DNA from: Microvirga lotononidis
GTDB taxonomy: Bacteria > Pseudomonadota > Alphaproteobacteria > Rhizobiales > Beijerinckiaceae
NCBI RefSeq assembly: GCF_034627025.1
Contig: NZ_CP141048.1
Location: forward strand, 1,438,001 to 1,502,000
Direction: 5' to 3'
Length of the DNA stretch: 64,000 nucleotides
The notes below the pieces were generated by a model that saw only the letters and a list, made by a program, of their open reading frames with translations, did not search any database and was not told where the DNA came from. Each line of letters begins with the position of its first letter. Position 1 is the stretch's first letter. Positions 36,627 through 45,804 of the stretch are shown one piece after another. Made by a program: the position numbers and the translations under genes.

Positions 36627-39431
36627 CTAACGCCGGCCTCCTCTGAAGCCACCGCCGCCACGCCCGCCTCCCCCACCGAAGCCGCCGCGCGGCCCCATGC
36701 TCCGTGAAGGCCCGAAGGATCCCGAGAACTGGGCCGGCGGCCGATTGAACTGCCGGGTCGCCATCTGCCGCTGATTGCCGAGATGACGCGCCTGGGCATC
36801 GCGCATGACGTTCGACGGAAGCGGCTGGCGCGCCGCTGGACGTTGCGCAGCAGGACGCTGGGCAGGACGCTGCGGCTGGGTCTGTCGTTGCCCGGTCGCC
36901 CGGCGCTGCTGTGAGGCCGGGCGTTGCTGGGCAGATGGTCGGTCTGACGCTCCGCGTTGCTGCGAACCGGGGCGCTGCTGCGTTGCCGGACGCTGCTGAG
37001 GCGTCTGGCGCTGCTGCGCCCTGTCGCGAACGGCGTCGTTGTTTACGGCGTCCCGCCGAACCTGGTCGCCGCCGCTCAGGCGCTGGCCGAGTGCGGCACC
37101 GGCGGCCCCGGCAGCTCCCGCTCCGGCGAGCCCCCGCAGCGCCTCGCCTCCGCCGCTCTCCTGCAACCTCTCACGGCCCTCCGCCGACAAGCCCTCGCGG
37201 CCTTCGCCGCGCTGGAGCAGATCGCGGGGCTCCGGCCGACCCACATCCTGCCAGCCGCCATCGAAGCGCTGCCAGCCTTCACCGGTGTTGCGATAGACAT
37301 TGCCGTCCCGGCCCGCATAGATGTCGCCGCGCCGGCCCTCGCGCACGAAGCCCTGGCCGTTGGACGTGTTCCAGCGCAGGGACGAGCCGCCGGCCGCGTT
37401 CTCGCGGGCCGTCACCCGCGCCCATTCGGAACCACGCTTCACGCCGGCCGATTTCCATGCGCCGTACACATTGCGCCCGCCGGCCGCGAACGCCCCGCTG
37501 TCCGTCCGCGGATTATACGCGCCGACGAAGCCTGCCGATCCGCGGGGGCCCCAGGCGGCCCCTGCACGCCCATAGGTGCCGGTGACAGGATTCCAGGCGC
37601 GTACACCCGCAATCCCGCGATAGGGCCCATATGCATATCCGTAGCGACCATACATGCCGCGCACGGGATTGTAGTACGCTCCGAGCCCCCATGTCGTCGG
37701 CCGGGGGTAATAGATCGGGTAACCGTAGCCCGGCCAGTTGTACCAGTAGCCCGGATAACCCCAGCCCGTGCCATAGACATAGGTCCCCCAGGCCAGGAAG
37801 CCGAACAGGTATCCCATGGTGTAGCCGTACCAGACCGCATTGGGCTCGGTGTCGTACACACGCACATAGGTGACGTTGTAGACCGGCGACGATGGCGGGA
37901 TCGCATAGATGGCGTCAGGCACCTCGCGGGCGAGCTGCCACGGACCGTTCGGATTGTCGGCCATGAACCAGACGCCATCCTGCAACAGGAAATACCGGTC
38001 TCCGACCTTGATCACGGTGTCCGTCGTGTTCGTCGCGTAGGAGAGATCGGTCGTTTCGATCGGTGTGAATTGGGCATCGCCCGCATACGCGACTGTCGGC
38101 GTGATCGACCCCGTTTCGACGCGGGCGGTCGTGGGAATGCTCGCCTTCAGGCGTGCCTCGGCGGCCTCGGACGTTCCGGGCACGCTGGCCCGCACGGCAT
38201 AATACGGCGCGTCCTCGGGTATATTCCTGAAATCGGCGGGCAGATCCGGCGTCGCGAACGTCCATGGCCCGTCGAAGCTCGCGGCGCGGAACCAGCGCCC
38301 GGACAGCAGCACATACCATTGCTTGCCGGTCTTATCGAAGAAGACGTCGGATTCGGTGTTGGACGCCCAACGGAGCGCCGTCCCGGGCACGTCCTCGAGT
38401 TTGGGCTCGCCGTCGAACAGAATCAGTTCCGAGGGCTTTTCCGTCATGATCACCTTCGGAATGGTTTTACCACCGTAGGGCTCGGGCGGCATGGCGGCGC
38501 GGGCGTCCGACCAACTGCCGTCGTCGGGCAGATCCTTCAGCAGGGGCGACAGTTCCGATACCGGTGTCCATGGACCTCCAAGCGCGCTTGCGGTCAGCCA
38601 ATGCGTGTCGTCGCGCAGATAGAGGGCGCCACCCTCGTCCACGCGGAACAGATCCCAATTCGAGTTGACCAGAAAGGACAGACCCGCCTTGCCTTTCACC
38701 GGCGCATAGGAGGGTCCTCCGTCGGTCTGCACAAGGATCGCCGGGGTCTTCGACACGAAGATCGGCGGCGGGTCGGACTTGAGTCCCTGGACGTCCGTCA
38801 TGCGATTCTGTTCGGCCAGGCTCGCGGTCACGCGCGCCTCCGACACCGTGATCGGTCCGGTGGGTAGGATCTTGCCTGTCTCGACCGCGAGCGCCGTCAG
38901 TTCCTCACGCCCGAGACCCGAGAAGTTCAATTCGGTGACGGTGATATCGGTGATCACGACCTCGCCGGCATTCTCGTCATAGGAGGTCTTGCCCTTCAAT
39001 CCAATCACGCCGAACACCGGATTGTCCTCGGGTGTCTTCAGGTATTGAGCCGCCACCAGCGCCTCGATGGTCTTGAAGTCGGTCCATTCGGTGAATTGCG
39101 GTTGATACAGGATCATGCGACCCTTACCGACCTCGTAGGCACGCGGCCAATCCTCGGCTTCCTTCTTCTCCTCGAGATAGCGGCCGCTCACGAAGCCGCT
39201 GCGCTTGCCGAATGTGACGGCACACCAGGTTCCAGCATCGTCGCAATCGCCGATGTCGACGGCCGTGCCTTCCGCAAGCGTGCTTATTGAGGAGAACTGC
39301 GTTCCCGGTCCCGAGCGGAAATTGACGTTTCCGGTGGTGACGCCAGGAGCTGCAAACACCGGTGTCGTGGTGATGATGGGAACGAGTGCAAGTGCGATGA
39401 TCCGACGTGAACAGAGCCCGTTCTTCATCAT
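36627..39431 (-). CDS. Large exported SH3-domain protein with QR-rich tail
   Basis: A 934-residue exported protein. Signal peptide residues 1-28 end PVFAA, followed by a bacterial SH3 domain (about residues 30-88: VTTGNVNFRSGPGTQF then GTWCAV...GFVSGRYL). The middle (about 100-500) is a soluble region with repeated WF/PxWxF elements; 520-650 is rich in Tyr, Gly, Trp and Pro; the last 200 residues are Gln/Arg/Pro low complexity ending in GGGGRGGGG. It probably acts in the periplasm or on the surface, perhaps binding peptidoglycan. GAGGAGACC precedes the ATG. Function unknown. Confidence 0.75.
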   Translation of the reverse strand: MMKNGLCSRRIIALALVPIITTTPVFAAPGVTTGNVNFRSGPGTQFSSISTLAEGTAVDIGDCDDAGTWCAVTFGKRSGFVSGRYLEEKKEAEDWPRAYEVGKGRMILYQPQFTEWTDFKTIEALVAAQYLKTPEDNPVFGVIGLKGKTSYDENAGEVVITDITVTELNFSGLGREELTALAVETGKILPTGPITVSEARVTASLAEQNRMTDVQGLKSDPPPIFVSKTPAILVQTDGGPSYAPVKGKAGLSFLVNSNWDLFRVDEGGALYLRDDTHWLTASALGGPWTPVSELSPLLKDLPDDGSWSDARAAMPPEPYGGKTIPKVIMTEKPSELILFDGEPKLEDVPGTALRWASNTESDVFFDKTGKQWYVLLSGRWFRAASFDGPWTFATPDLPADFRNIPEDAPYYAVRASVPGTSEAAEARLKASIPTTARVETGSITPTVAYAGDAQFTPIETTDLSYATNTTDTVIKVGDRYFLLQDGVWFMADNPNGPWQLAREVPDAIYAIPPSSPVYNVTYVRVYDTEPNAVWYGYTMGYLFGFLAWGTYVYGTGWGYPGYWYNWPGYGYPIYYPRPTTWGLGAYYNPVRGMYGRYGYAYGPYRGIAGVRAWNPVTGTYGRAGAAWGPRGSAGFVGAYNPRTDSGAFAAGGRNVYGAWKSAGVKRGSEWARVTARENAAGGSSLRWNTSNGQGFVREGRRGDIYAGRDGNVYRNTGEGWQRFDGGWQDVGRPEPRDLLQRGEGREGLSAEGRERLQESGGGEALRGLAGAGAAGAAGAALGQRLSGGDQVRRDAVNNDAVRDRAQQRQTPQQRPATQQRPGSQQRGASDRPSAQQRPASQQRRATGQRQTQPQRPAQRPAAQRPAARQPLPSNVMRDAQARHLGNQRQMATRQFNRPPAQFSGSFGPSRSMGPRGGFGGGGGRGGGGFRGGRR

Positions 39432-39547
39432 GGTCTCCTCGGTCCAAAGCCAACTAAACCGCTTTTCCCCGGATAGGCGCAGGAGCACCCGCGGTGCGCC
39501 TGACGTTCTCGCCGTCACCGCCGTCCCAGCGTTCTTCGCGCCCGGCC

Positions 39548-39988
39548 TCACCGCAGACCGATCTCCACGCCGCTCACATTCGCGTTGAGCTCGAGGCCGA
39601 TGGTCCGGCCGCGAAGCTCGAGGACGACGCCCTTCGCGTTCTGCAGCCGAATGCCGGATGCCCCGCCGCCCACGGCAACACCGCCGCCGACAGCCGTGTA
39701 GGTGCCGGCAATGTCGGAGGCGCGACGCAGGTTATAGGCGCGGCCCACAAGTTCGGCCTTCGATGCGCCGATCGTCGCGCCGAAGCTCAGGCCTCCGACG
39801 CTCAGGGGGTAACGCCGTCCCTGGAAGACGAGCGTTCCGCGACCGCCGCCGACGCCGACGATGAAGCCCGCCTTTGCGATCTCTATGTGCACTGTCCCGG
39901 TCGCGGCCCATCCTGGTTCCACCGATCCCATGACGAGGGCCGAAAACGCGATCAGGCCACATCGAAGAGCGTTTGAAACCCTGAACAT
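39548..39988 (-). CDS. Exported Gly-rich hypothetical protein
   Basis: A 146-residue exported protein. Residues 1-28 are a signal peptide ending GWAA. The mature chain is beta-rich with glycine repeats (FIVGVGGGRGTLVF near residue 42, GGGVAVGGGASG near residue 103) and resembles uncharacterised proteins of Bradyrhizobium and Methylobacteriaceae; a link to SYLF-type lipid-binding proteins is only a resemblance. AAGGAG precedes the ATG. It lies 116 bases upstream of the SH3 protein, same strand, and may share its transcript. Confidence 0.72.
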   Translation of the reverse strand: MFRVSNALRCGLIAFSALVMGSVEPGWAATGTVHIEIAKAGFIVGVGGGRGTLVFQGRRYPLSVGGLSFGATIGASKAELVGRAYNLRRASDIAGTYTAVGGGVAVGGGASGIRLQNAKGVVLELRGRTIGLELNANVSGVEIGLR

Positions 39989-40506
39989 CGATCACTCCTT
40001 CCGTGCATGAATGCGAATGCCGTCGGGGTCGCCGACACGACCTCAACCGATGCGGGCGTCACCGACACTGGGGCGGCCGCGCAGGACCGCGGCCCCAACC
40101 GCGACCACGCGGGTGCCGGCCGCAGGCGCGCTCAGAGCCAAGAGAGTTCTGCTCATGAAATTCTCCCGTCTTCCGGCGCGCCGCACGGAGCGCACAGCCT
40201 GCCATCAGGTCGATCCATTCTGATTCCGTCAGCGGCAATCGCTTGATCGTTTGGGACAGGCGCTTGTCATTTTGCGTCATTGCTACGCTAGAAAGAGCCC
40301 CGGCAGCCGGTTCACCGAGGAGCCAGGGTCTGGGTCGGGGAGGTCAACGCCTGAATGCGCGGGATCATGGCATGCAAGCTTCCGGCGGCTTCCCTGAAAC
40401 CGTTCGGCGTCACTCGACCATGCGAGCCGGGCTCGGCTCGAAAGCCGGGCCGAATAGCGAGCAATGGCTCTCCGCAGCAACGGGACAAGCTCGATTGAGC
40501 GCTCAT
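39989..40506. other. Intergenic region with one weak minus-strand frame
   Basis: 518 bases without a supported gene. A 37-residue minus-strand frame (40043-40156) has GGGAG before its ATG and an export-like start, MSRTLLALSAPAAGT; if the frame shifted once near 40080 it would continue as PVSVTPASVEVVSATPTAF. It could be a broken small exported-protein gene, but evidence is thin. The rest shows nothing recognisable. Confidence 0.25.
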
Positions 40507-41583
40507 TCAAATCGAGGCAGGCGCCTTCGTCCCCAGGATGGTCTCCGCCCCGAGTCCCAGCCTCACCAGCGACCGCCGGTACTCGATCGACATTCGGTCG
40601 GCCGGAGTATGGATCTCATCCCTCAGATCAAGCGGAAGCTCCAAGGGTGACTGCGCCTCGATCAAAGGAGCGTCTTCTGCGTTGATCCGGGACTGGAATT
40701 CGACCATCGCCGCCGGATCGATCTGGCCCGTGTCGTCGATCAGGATCTGAAAGATCTCGGAGACCGTCGCACTCACGGGAGATGCCACGTCATACACCCT
40801 GAATGTCGTGTCGTTCGTCACGTCGTAGAGCTGGAGGTAGCTGCTGAACGGCAAAGACAATCGATAGATGTATCGGCGATGGCGGAGCGGGAGTTCGCCT
40901 TCCGTCTTTTCGGCATACCGCACCTTCTCATGATACTCCGCCTGAAAGCTCAAGGTGAGATCTCCAACCGATACGTCATAGGGCTCGATGACGCGATCCT
41001 CTGCCCCTCCAAACGTTCCCTGATGAACGAACGGGATGTGGCAGAGGTCGTTGAAATTCTCCACGTGCCGGGCCGCCGATGCGCGCCAGGTTCCCCGCAC
41101 CCGCGCAAGGTTGCCGCTGCCGCTTTCAATATGGGGCCATTCTGGAATCGGCGCCGCCGGCTGCTCATCAAGGCATACCCAGATCATCCCATAGCGTTCC
41201 TCGCAGAGATAACTTTCCAAGCGCAGCTTGACGGGGATAGGAGCATCGGCCGAAAGCGCCGGGATCTTGCGGCAGGCGCCGCTGCCGTCATAGTGGAACC
41301 CGTGGAGAGGACAGACCAGAAGACCGTCCCGGATCGCGCCCATGCTGAGTTGGGCCCCACGGTGCATGCAGAGGTCCTTAGCGGCATGGACATGTCCGTG
41401 CGAGCGCCAGAGCACGAGCGGGATGTCCAGCAACCTCGCTCCGACCGGGTGGTCCGTCACGTTGGTCGACCAGGCGACTGGGTGCCAATAAGACGCGAGA
41501 ATATGCCAGTCCGCCGGCACGAAGCTGCAATTCCTGGGAAGCCTGGATTTCGGCGTGTTGCTGTTCTTGGCGGGGAGGAACAT
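40507..41583 (-). CDS. Rieske non-haem iron oxygenase (VanA type), copy 1
   Basis: A 358-residue single-component oxygenase subunit. The Rieske cluster ligands are Cys72/His74 and Cys91/His94 (CMH...CPLH), and the mononuclear iron site is Asp179/His182/His187 in NFNDLCHIPFVH. This architecture is that of vanillate demethylase and related aromatic or N-heterocycle demethylases, which insert oxygen with electrons from a VanB-type reductase. That reductase gene ends 18 bases upstream. The final residues do not identify the substrate. It is the last gene of an eight-gene minus-strand cluster. Confidence 0.9.
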   Translation of the reverse strand: MFLPAKNSNTPKSRLPRNCSFVPADWHILASYWHPVAWSTNVTDHPVGARLLDIPLVLWRSHGHVHAAKDLCMHRGAQLSMGAIRDGLLVCPLHGFHYDGSGACRKIPALSADAPIPVKLRLESYLCEERYGMIWVCLDEQPAAPIPEWPHIESGSGNLARVRGTWRASAARHVENFNDLCHIPFVHQGTFGGAEDRVIEPYDVSVGDLTLSFQAEYHEKVRYAEKTEGELPLRHRRYIYRLSLPFSSYLQLYDVTNDTTFRVYDVASPVSATVSEIFQILIDDTGQIDPAAMVEFQSRINAEDAPLIEAQSPLELPLDLRDEIHTPADRMSIEYRRSLVRLGLGAETILGTKAPASI

Positions 41584-41601
41584 CGCTATCGGATCTCCAG
41601 A

Positions 41602-42549
41602 TCAAAGATCAAGGACGAGGGTCGTTCCCGGTTTGCCCCGAGAGACGCAAATGAGCATGCGATCGCCGGCCTTGTGATCATGCGCCGAGAGAAAGTAATC
41701 GCGATGGTCGATCTGTCCCTCCAGAACCGTCGTGAGACAGGTCCCACACACTCCCTGCTCGCAGCTGACATCAGGCTCGATCCCTTCGCCGCGCAAAGTC
41801 TCCAGGATTGTCGCGCCGGCTGGAACCGGGACTGAGAGGCCCCTGCGCGCCAAGCTTACGGTAAACTCGGGGCCCGGACCGGCAGGCTCAGGTGCGGCGA
41901 AGCGTTCAAGCCTGAGGTCGATATCCGGACGTGAGGCACAGGCCCGGCTCACCGCATCCATGAACCCCGAAGGCCCGCACATATAGACCCGCGCCCCGTC
42001 CTTAATGCGGGCCGCAAGGCTCCCGGCATCGAACCGCCACTCCGGCGGGTCGTCATCACGATAGATGGCGCACGCCATGCCGTCTCCGCCTCTGTCAAGG
42101 AAATCGCGGAAGGCGACGCGGTTATCCGCGCGCACGGCATAGTGCAGCTCGAACGGCCGCCCTCGCCGTAGAAGGACGTGCGCCATCGCGATCAGCGGCG
42201 TAATCCCGATCCCTCCTGCCAGCAAAACCGTCGGCACATCGTCTCGGACAAGTTCAAAGGTGTTTCTTGGCTGTCCAACATGAAGGACTGCACCCACACC
42301 AAGATTATGCATGGACGCCGAACCGCCGCGCCCGGCAGCGTCCCACTGAACGGCGACAATATAGCGGTGGCGCTCGCTTTCGTCGTTGACGAGCGAGTAT
42401 TGCCTGACATGCCCGCTTGGCGTGTAAACGTCAATGTGGGCGCCCGCCGTAAAAGGGAGCAGGGCCGTATCACCTTCAGGCACCAGTTCGAACGCAACTA
42501 TGCCTTCCGCGATCGCCGTCATCGCCCCGATTCGAACGATCTGCATCAT
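41602..42549 (-). CDS. VanB-type ferredoxin-reductase for Rieske oxygenases
   Basis: A 315-residue phthalate-dioxygenase-reductase-like protein. The FMN-binding barrel carries RQYSLVND near residue 54, the NAD-binding domain has LLAGGIGITPLIAM near residue 110, and the C-terminal plant-type ferredoxin domain has cysteines 263, 268, 271 and 301 (CEQGVCGTC). It passes electrons from NAD(P)H to Rieske oxygenases. Only one reductase is encoded beside two oxygenases, so it probably serves both. The gap to each flanking oxygenase gene is under 20 bases. Confidence 0.92.
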   Translation of the reverse strand: MMQIVRIGAMTAIAEGIVAFELVPEGDTALLPFTAGAHIDVYTPSGHVRQYSLVNDESERHRYIVAVQWDAAGRGGSASMHNLGVGAVLHVGQPRNTFELVRDDVPTVLLAGGIGITPLIAMAHVLLRRGRPFELHYAVRADNRVAFRDFLDRGGDGMACAIYRDDDPPEWRFDAGSLAARIKDGARVYMCGPSGFMDAVSRACASRPDIDLRLERFAAPEPAGPGPEFTVSLARRGLSVPVPAGATILETLRGEGIEPDVSCEQGVCGTCLTTVLEGQIDHRDYFLSAHDHKAGDRMLICVSRGKPGTTLVLDL

Positions 42550-42562
42550 CGCAGCTCTCCTG

Positions 42563-43642
42563 TCAGATGGCGGTGGCGATCCCGAGTTCCTCGATCCATT
42601 TCTGATATTCCATGAGGGGAAGGTCGCCCGGCCCCATAGGAAGCTCGACCCGTGTCCAAAACGGCGGGATCAGCCAAGGGCGCTGGCTCTCGATGATGGG
42701 TTTATCCTGCAGGCGAACATGAGCCGACATGGCCTCATAGGCGGCATCGCTCGCCGGATTGAGGTCATAGTTGCGGGCGAAGATCCAGAAGTTGATCGTC
42801 GTGTTGTAGTCGACCGGAGACGTCGCCAGCCATATCACGTACCGGCCGGCATCTGTGTCCTTCACAAGCCGTATCACGTTCGGCATGCCGACATGGTCGG
42901 TGTAGAGGATCCTGACAGGGCCCGCGCGCTGCGCATCCGGCCGCGACATGTCGGTCGTCATCAGACCCGGGGGCTGCTCCACCTCGTATTGGACGACAAG
43001 CTCGTTGTCTTGCCGCCACACCTTGTGGTTTGGCGGCTCCGGCTTGTTCCGATCGCCTAGAATGCCCTCGTGGACCCACGGAAAGTGCGTGTCGTCCAAC
43101 GTGCCCATGATCATCCGAGTTGAGCTGGTGCGCATCGGCTTTGTCTCCCGCAGACGGACCTTTCGGAAGGAGGTGTCCCCCATCTCCGGAAAGTCCGGAA
43201 TCGGAAACGTGGCCTCGTCAGCCAAGCAGACCCAGATGATCCCATAGCGCTCAACGGCGCGGTAGCTGGTCAGGTTGGCCGTCATCGGGATCTTCCGCCC
43301 CGGCGCCAATTGAGGGATGCGCACGCATCGCCCCCCTGTTCCGAATGCCCATCCGTGATAGGGACATTGCAACGCCTGTTCCCCGTTCACCTGGACAAGA
43401 GTTCCCAGCGAAAGTCGCGCCTGGAAGTGCCGGCACACATCCGGGAACACGACGATCTCCCCGTCAAGGCGGGCAAGCACCAGATTTCGGCCAAGGAGCC
43501 GAACACCGGTAGGGCCGCCACATTCGAGAGCCGAAGCTTCGAGAACAGGATGCCAGAACGGCATCATCCCCGTGCGAAAGCCAGTGATCGCTTCCGGACT
43601 CGGCGCGTCGTCCAGAGCGGTGATGAGCTTGAGATCATCCAT
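42563..43642 (-). CDS. Rieske non-haem iron oxygenase (VanA type), copy 2
   Basis: A 359-residue oxygenase subunit, clearly divergent from copy 1. Rieske ligands are Cys70/His72 and Cys93/His96 (CRH...CPYH), and the iron site is Asp183/His186/His191 in LDDTHFPWVHEG. The spacing and length fit the VanA/NdmA-like group rather than two-subunit aromatic-ring dioxygenases. The N-terminal MDDLKLITALDD precedes the Rieske domain. It is encoded upstream of the shared reductase and 35 bases after the transporter permease gene. The substrate is unknown. Confidence 0.9.
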   Translation of the reverse strand: MDDLKLITALDDAPSPEAITGFRTGMMPFWHPVLEASALECGGPTGVRLLGRNLVLARLDGEIVVFPDVCRHFQARLSLGTLVQVNGEQALQCPYHGWAFGTGGRCVRIPQLAPGRKIPMTANLTSYRAVERYGIIWVCLADEATFPIPDFPEMGDTSFRKVRLRETKPMRTSSTRMIMGTLDDTHFPWVHEGILGDRNKPEPPNHKVWRQDNELVVQYEVEQPPGLMTTDMSRPDAQRAGPVRILYTDHVGMPNVIRLVKDTDAGRYVIWLATSPVDYNTTINFWIFARNYDLNPASDAAYEAMSAHVRLQDKPIIESQRPWLIPPFWTRVELPMGPGDLPLMEYQKWIEELGIATAI

Positions 43643-43677
43643 AGAAGGTTGTCCCGGTTCTAGTGGAAGGAGCTATG

Positions 43678-44493
43678 TCAGGATTGGCCGCTCCCCGCAG
43701 GCAGGCTGCGAGGAAAGAGGAACCGTTGGACGAGATTGACAGCTTGGAAGAGAAAGAGGCTCGACGCCACCAAGACGAGCAAGGCTGCGAAAGCTTGCGG
43801 TATCTTGAAGAACGAAGTCGAGGATCGAATGAAGTAGCCAATTCCCTTTTCGGCCGCGACGAACTCCGCGACGACGGCCCCGATGACGGCAAGCGTGATG
43901 GACACGCGGATCGCGGAGAAAATATACGGTAGAGCGAATGGCAGCCGGATGTGACGGTACTGGTTCGCTATGGGCGCACCGAGAGACCGGCTGAGCTCGA
44001 TCAACTCGGAAGGCGTTTGCGCAAGGCCCGTCGAGATCCCTACGACGAGCGGGAAGAACGTGATCATCGCAGTGATCACAACGCGCGGCAGTTCAGTCGC
44101 GCCGAGCGTGACGACCAAGATCGGTGCCACCGCGACGACGGGCGTCGATTGAACGATGACCAACAGGGGGTATATGCAGCGCCTGAAAACGGGCGAGACC
44201 GTAATGGCTATGGCAAGTGGAAAGCTGATGACGAGGGCGAGGCCGAAGCCCATGAGGACGACGCGAAGGGTCGCTTGAAGGTGCTCGAACCACATCGCCA
44301 TAGGCACAGCGAATCCCGCCACGGCAATCTGCCAGGGGGCGGGAAGCAGCCAGGGCGGCACGGCTGCCATGCGGCAAACGCCCTCCCAGAGCAGAAGCGT
44401 GCACGCCACCGTAGCCACGGGATAGATCCAGTCACCCCGTAAGGAGATCCGCCGAGGGACAGGCTGCGAACGAATTGTGTCAATGGAGCTCAT
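43678..44493 (-). CDS. NMT1/Tau-type ABC transporter permease
   Basis: A 271-residue inner-membrane permease of the SsuC/TauC/nitrate family with six hydrophobic segments. The ABC-contact loop ELSRSLGAPIANQYRHIRLP is near residue 167. It would form a channel with the ATPase encoded directly upstream (14-base overlap) and the binding protein encoded two genes earlier. Relatives import alkanesulfonates, taurine, pyrimidine precursors or aromatic acids, so family alone does not fix the substrate. Confidence 0.9.
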   Translation of the reverse strand: MSSIDTIRSQPVPRRISLRGDWIYPVATVACTLLLWEGVCRMAAVPPWLLPAPWQIAVAGFAVPMAMWFEHLQATLRVVLMGFGLALVISFPLAIAITVSPVFRRCIYPLLVIVQSTPVVAVAPILVVTLGATELPRVVITAMITFFPLVVGISTGLAQTPSELIELSRSLGAPIANQYRHIRLPFALPYIFSAIRVSITLAVIGAVVAEFVAAEKGIGYFIRSSTSFFKIPQAFAALLVLVASSLFLFQAVNLVQRFLFPRSLPAGSGQS

Positions 44494-45259
44494 GGGTTCC
44501 GAGGAGTTGGTTGCGGATATGGGCGGCCAGCTCTTGGAAACGCGGGGCGCGCAAGGTTTCCGGGGTGCGCGGGCGCGGGAGGTCGACGGCCAGGGTTTCG
44601 CGGATGCGCCCCGGACGCGGCGACATGACGAAGATCCGGTCTGCCAGGAGAACGGCCTCGGTGATCGAATGGGTGATGAAGAGAGCCGTGCCCCGCCGTG
44701 CCGACCACAGCCGGAGCAACTCGAAGCTCATCTCGTCGCGGGTCAACGCATCCAGGGCGGAGAATGGCTCATCCATCAGCAGAATATCCGGTTCCGACAG
44801 CAACGCCCGCGCGATGCCCACGCGCTGCTGCATCCCGCCAGACAGCTCGTCGGGAAACTTCTTCCGGAAGTCCGCCAAGCCGACAAGATCGAGCAAGTCC
44901 AGCGCTCGCTCGGTATCCGCGGCCGTCACCAGCTGGCCGCGATGCCGAATGGGAAACGTGATGTTGGACAAGACGTCCAGCCACGGCAGAAGGGTCGGCT
45001 TCTGAAACACGATCCCGATATCGTCACGCGGCCCTGTGACGGGATGGTCGAACACCCGCACAGATCCGGCAGTCGGGGCGATCAGCCCAGCGATGAGACG
45101 CAACAGGGTCGACTTACCGCAACCCGACGGCCCGACCACCACTGCGAACTCGCCATGTCTGATCTCCATGTCGATGTGATGAAGTGCCCTGACGACGCTG
45201 CCATCCGTTGATCGAAAGTCATGGGCGATCGCTCTGAAGCTTATGGCCGGCGTACTCAT
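44480..45259 (-). CDS. NMT1/Tau-type ABC transporter ATP-binding protein
   Basis: A 259-residue ATPase of the SsuB/TauB/NrtD family. Walker A is GPSGCGKST near residue 43, the signature is LSGGMQQRVG near residue 142, and Walker B is ILLMDEPFSALD. The longer in-frame extension overlaps the deaminase in another frame and is rejected; the ATG at 45257-45259 overlaps the deaminase stop (ATGA). It overlaps the permease start by 14 bases, so translation of the genes is coupled. Confidence 0.92.
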   Translation of the reverse strand: MSTPAISFRAIAHDFRSTDGSVVRALHHIDMEIRHGEFAVVVGPSGCGKSTLLRLIAGLIAPTAGSVRVFDHPVTGPRDDIGIVFQKPTLLPWLDVLSNITFPIRHRGQLVTAADTERALDLLDLVGLADFRKKFPDELSGGMQQRVGIARALLSEPDILLMDEPFSALDALTRDEMSFELLRLWSARRGTALFITHSITEAVLLADRIFVMSPRPGRIRETLAVDLPRPRTPETLRAPRFQELAAHIRNQLLGTHELH

Positions 45260-45795
45260 GACATCCGCTCGGAGCGCGACACTTCGGAGGAGGCGGATGT
45301 CCAGAATCCCACATGCGGGGCCGCCGCTTCGCTTTCGAGCACTGGCCCGACGACGCTCACCACATTGCCGCCTGAGGCGATCACCTCGCGGCACGACATG
45401 GTGATCGGGCGCAGGATGTCGGTCGAGCCATAAAGCACGCGCAGCCTCTCCTCGCCGACACCGAAGATCACCTTGGCAAGCCCCGCCCAATGCGCGGCCG
45501 CCGCGCACATCGCGCAAGGTTCCGCGCTGGCGTACAGGGTCGCACCGGCCAGCCCGTCGGGGCGGCCGATCTTCATGGCGGCCACCCGGATCGCATGAAC
45601 CTCCGCGTGCGCGGTGGGATCGTTGGTTTGCGCGACGACATTGATGACGCGTGCCAGGACGGTGCCGTCGGTATCGACGATCTGCGCGGCGAACGGCCTG
45701 ATTCCATTCCGGCTGGCTGACCAGGCGTCGTCGATGGTCTCTCGGAGGCGAGCCTCGTCCGATGCACTGATCTCCGTGACTTCAACTCCGCTCAT
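45256..45795 (-). CDS. Nucleoside/cytidine deaminase-fold enzyme
   Basis: A 179-residue zinc deaminase of the cytidine/guanine/tRNA-adenosine deaminase superfamily. The active site is His63-Ala-Glu65 (THAE-type, TAHAEVHA) with Cys94 and Cys97 (PCAMC). Unlike TadA or guanine deaminase from core metabolism, it sits between transporter genes in a Rieske oxygenase cluster, so it probably removes an amino group from an imported heterocycle or its oxidised product. The gene starts nine bases after the binding-protein gene and overlaps the ATPase start. Confidence 0.88.
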   Translation of the reverse strand: MSGVEVTEISASDEARLRETIDDAWSASRNGIRPFAAQIVDTDGTVLARVINVVAQTNDPTAHAEVHAIRVAAMKIGRPDGLAGATLYASAEPCAMCAAAAHWAGLAKVIFGVGEERLRVLYGSTDILRPITMSCREVIASGGNVVSVVGPVLESEAAAPHVGFWTSASSEVSRSERMS

Positions 45796-45804
45796 CGTCC
45801 ACCC

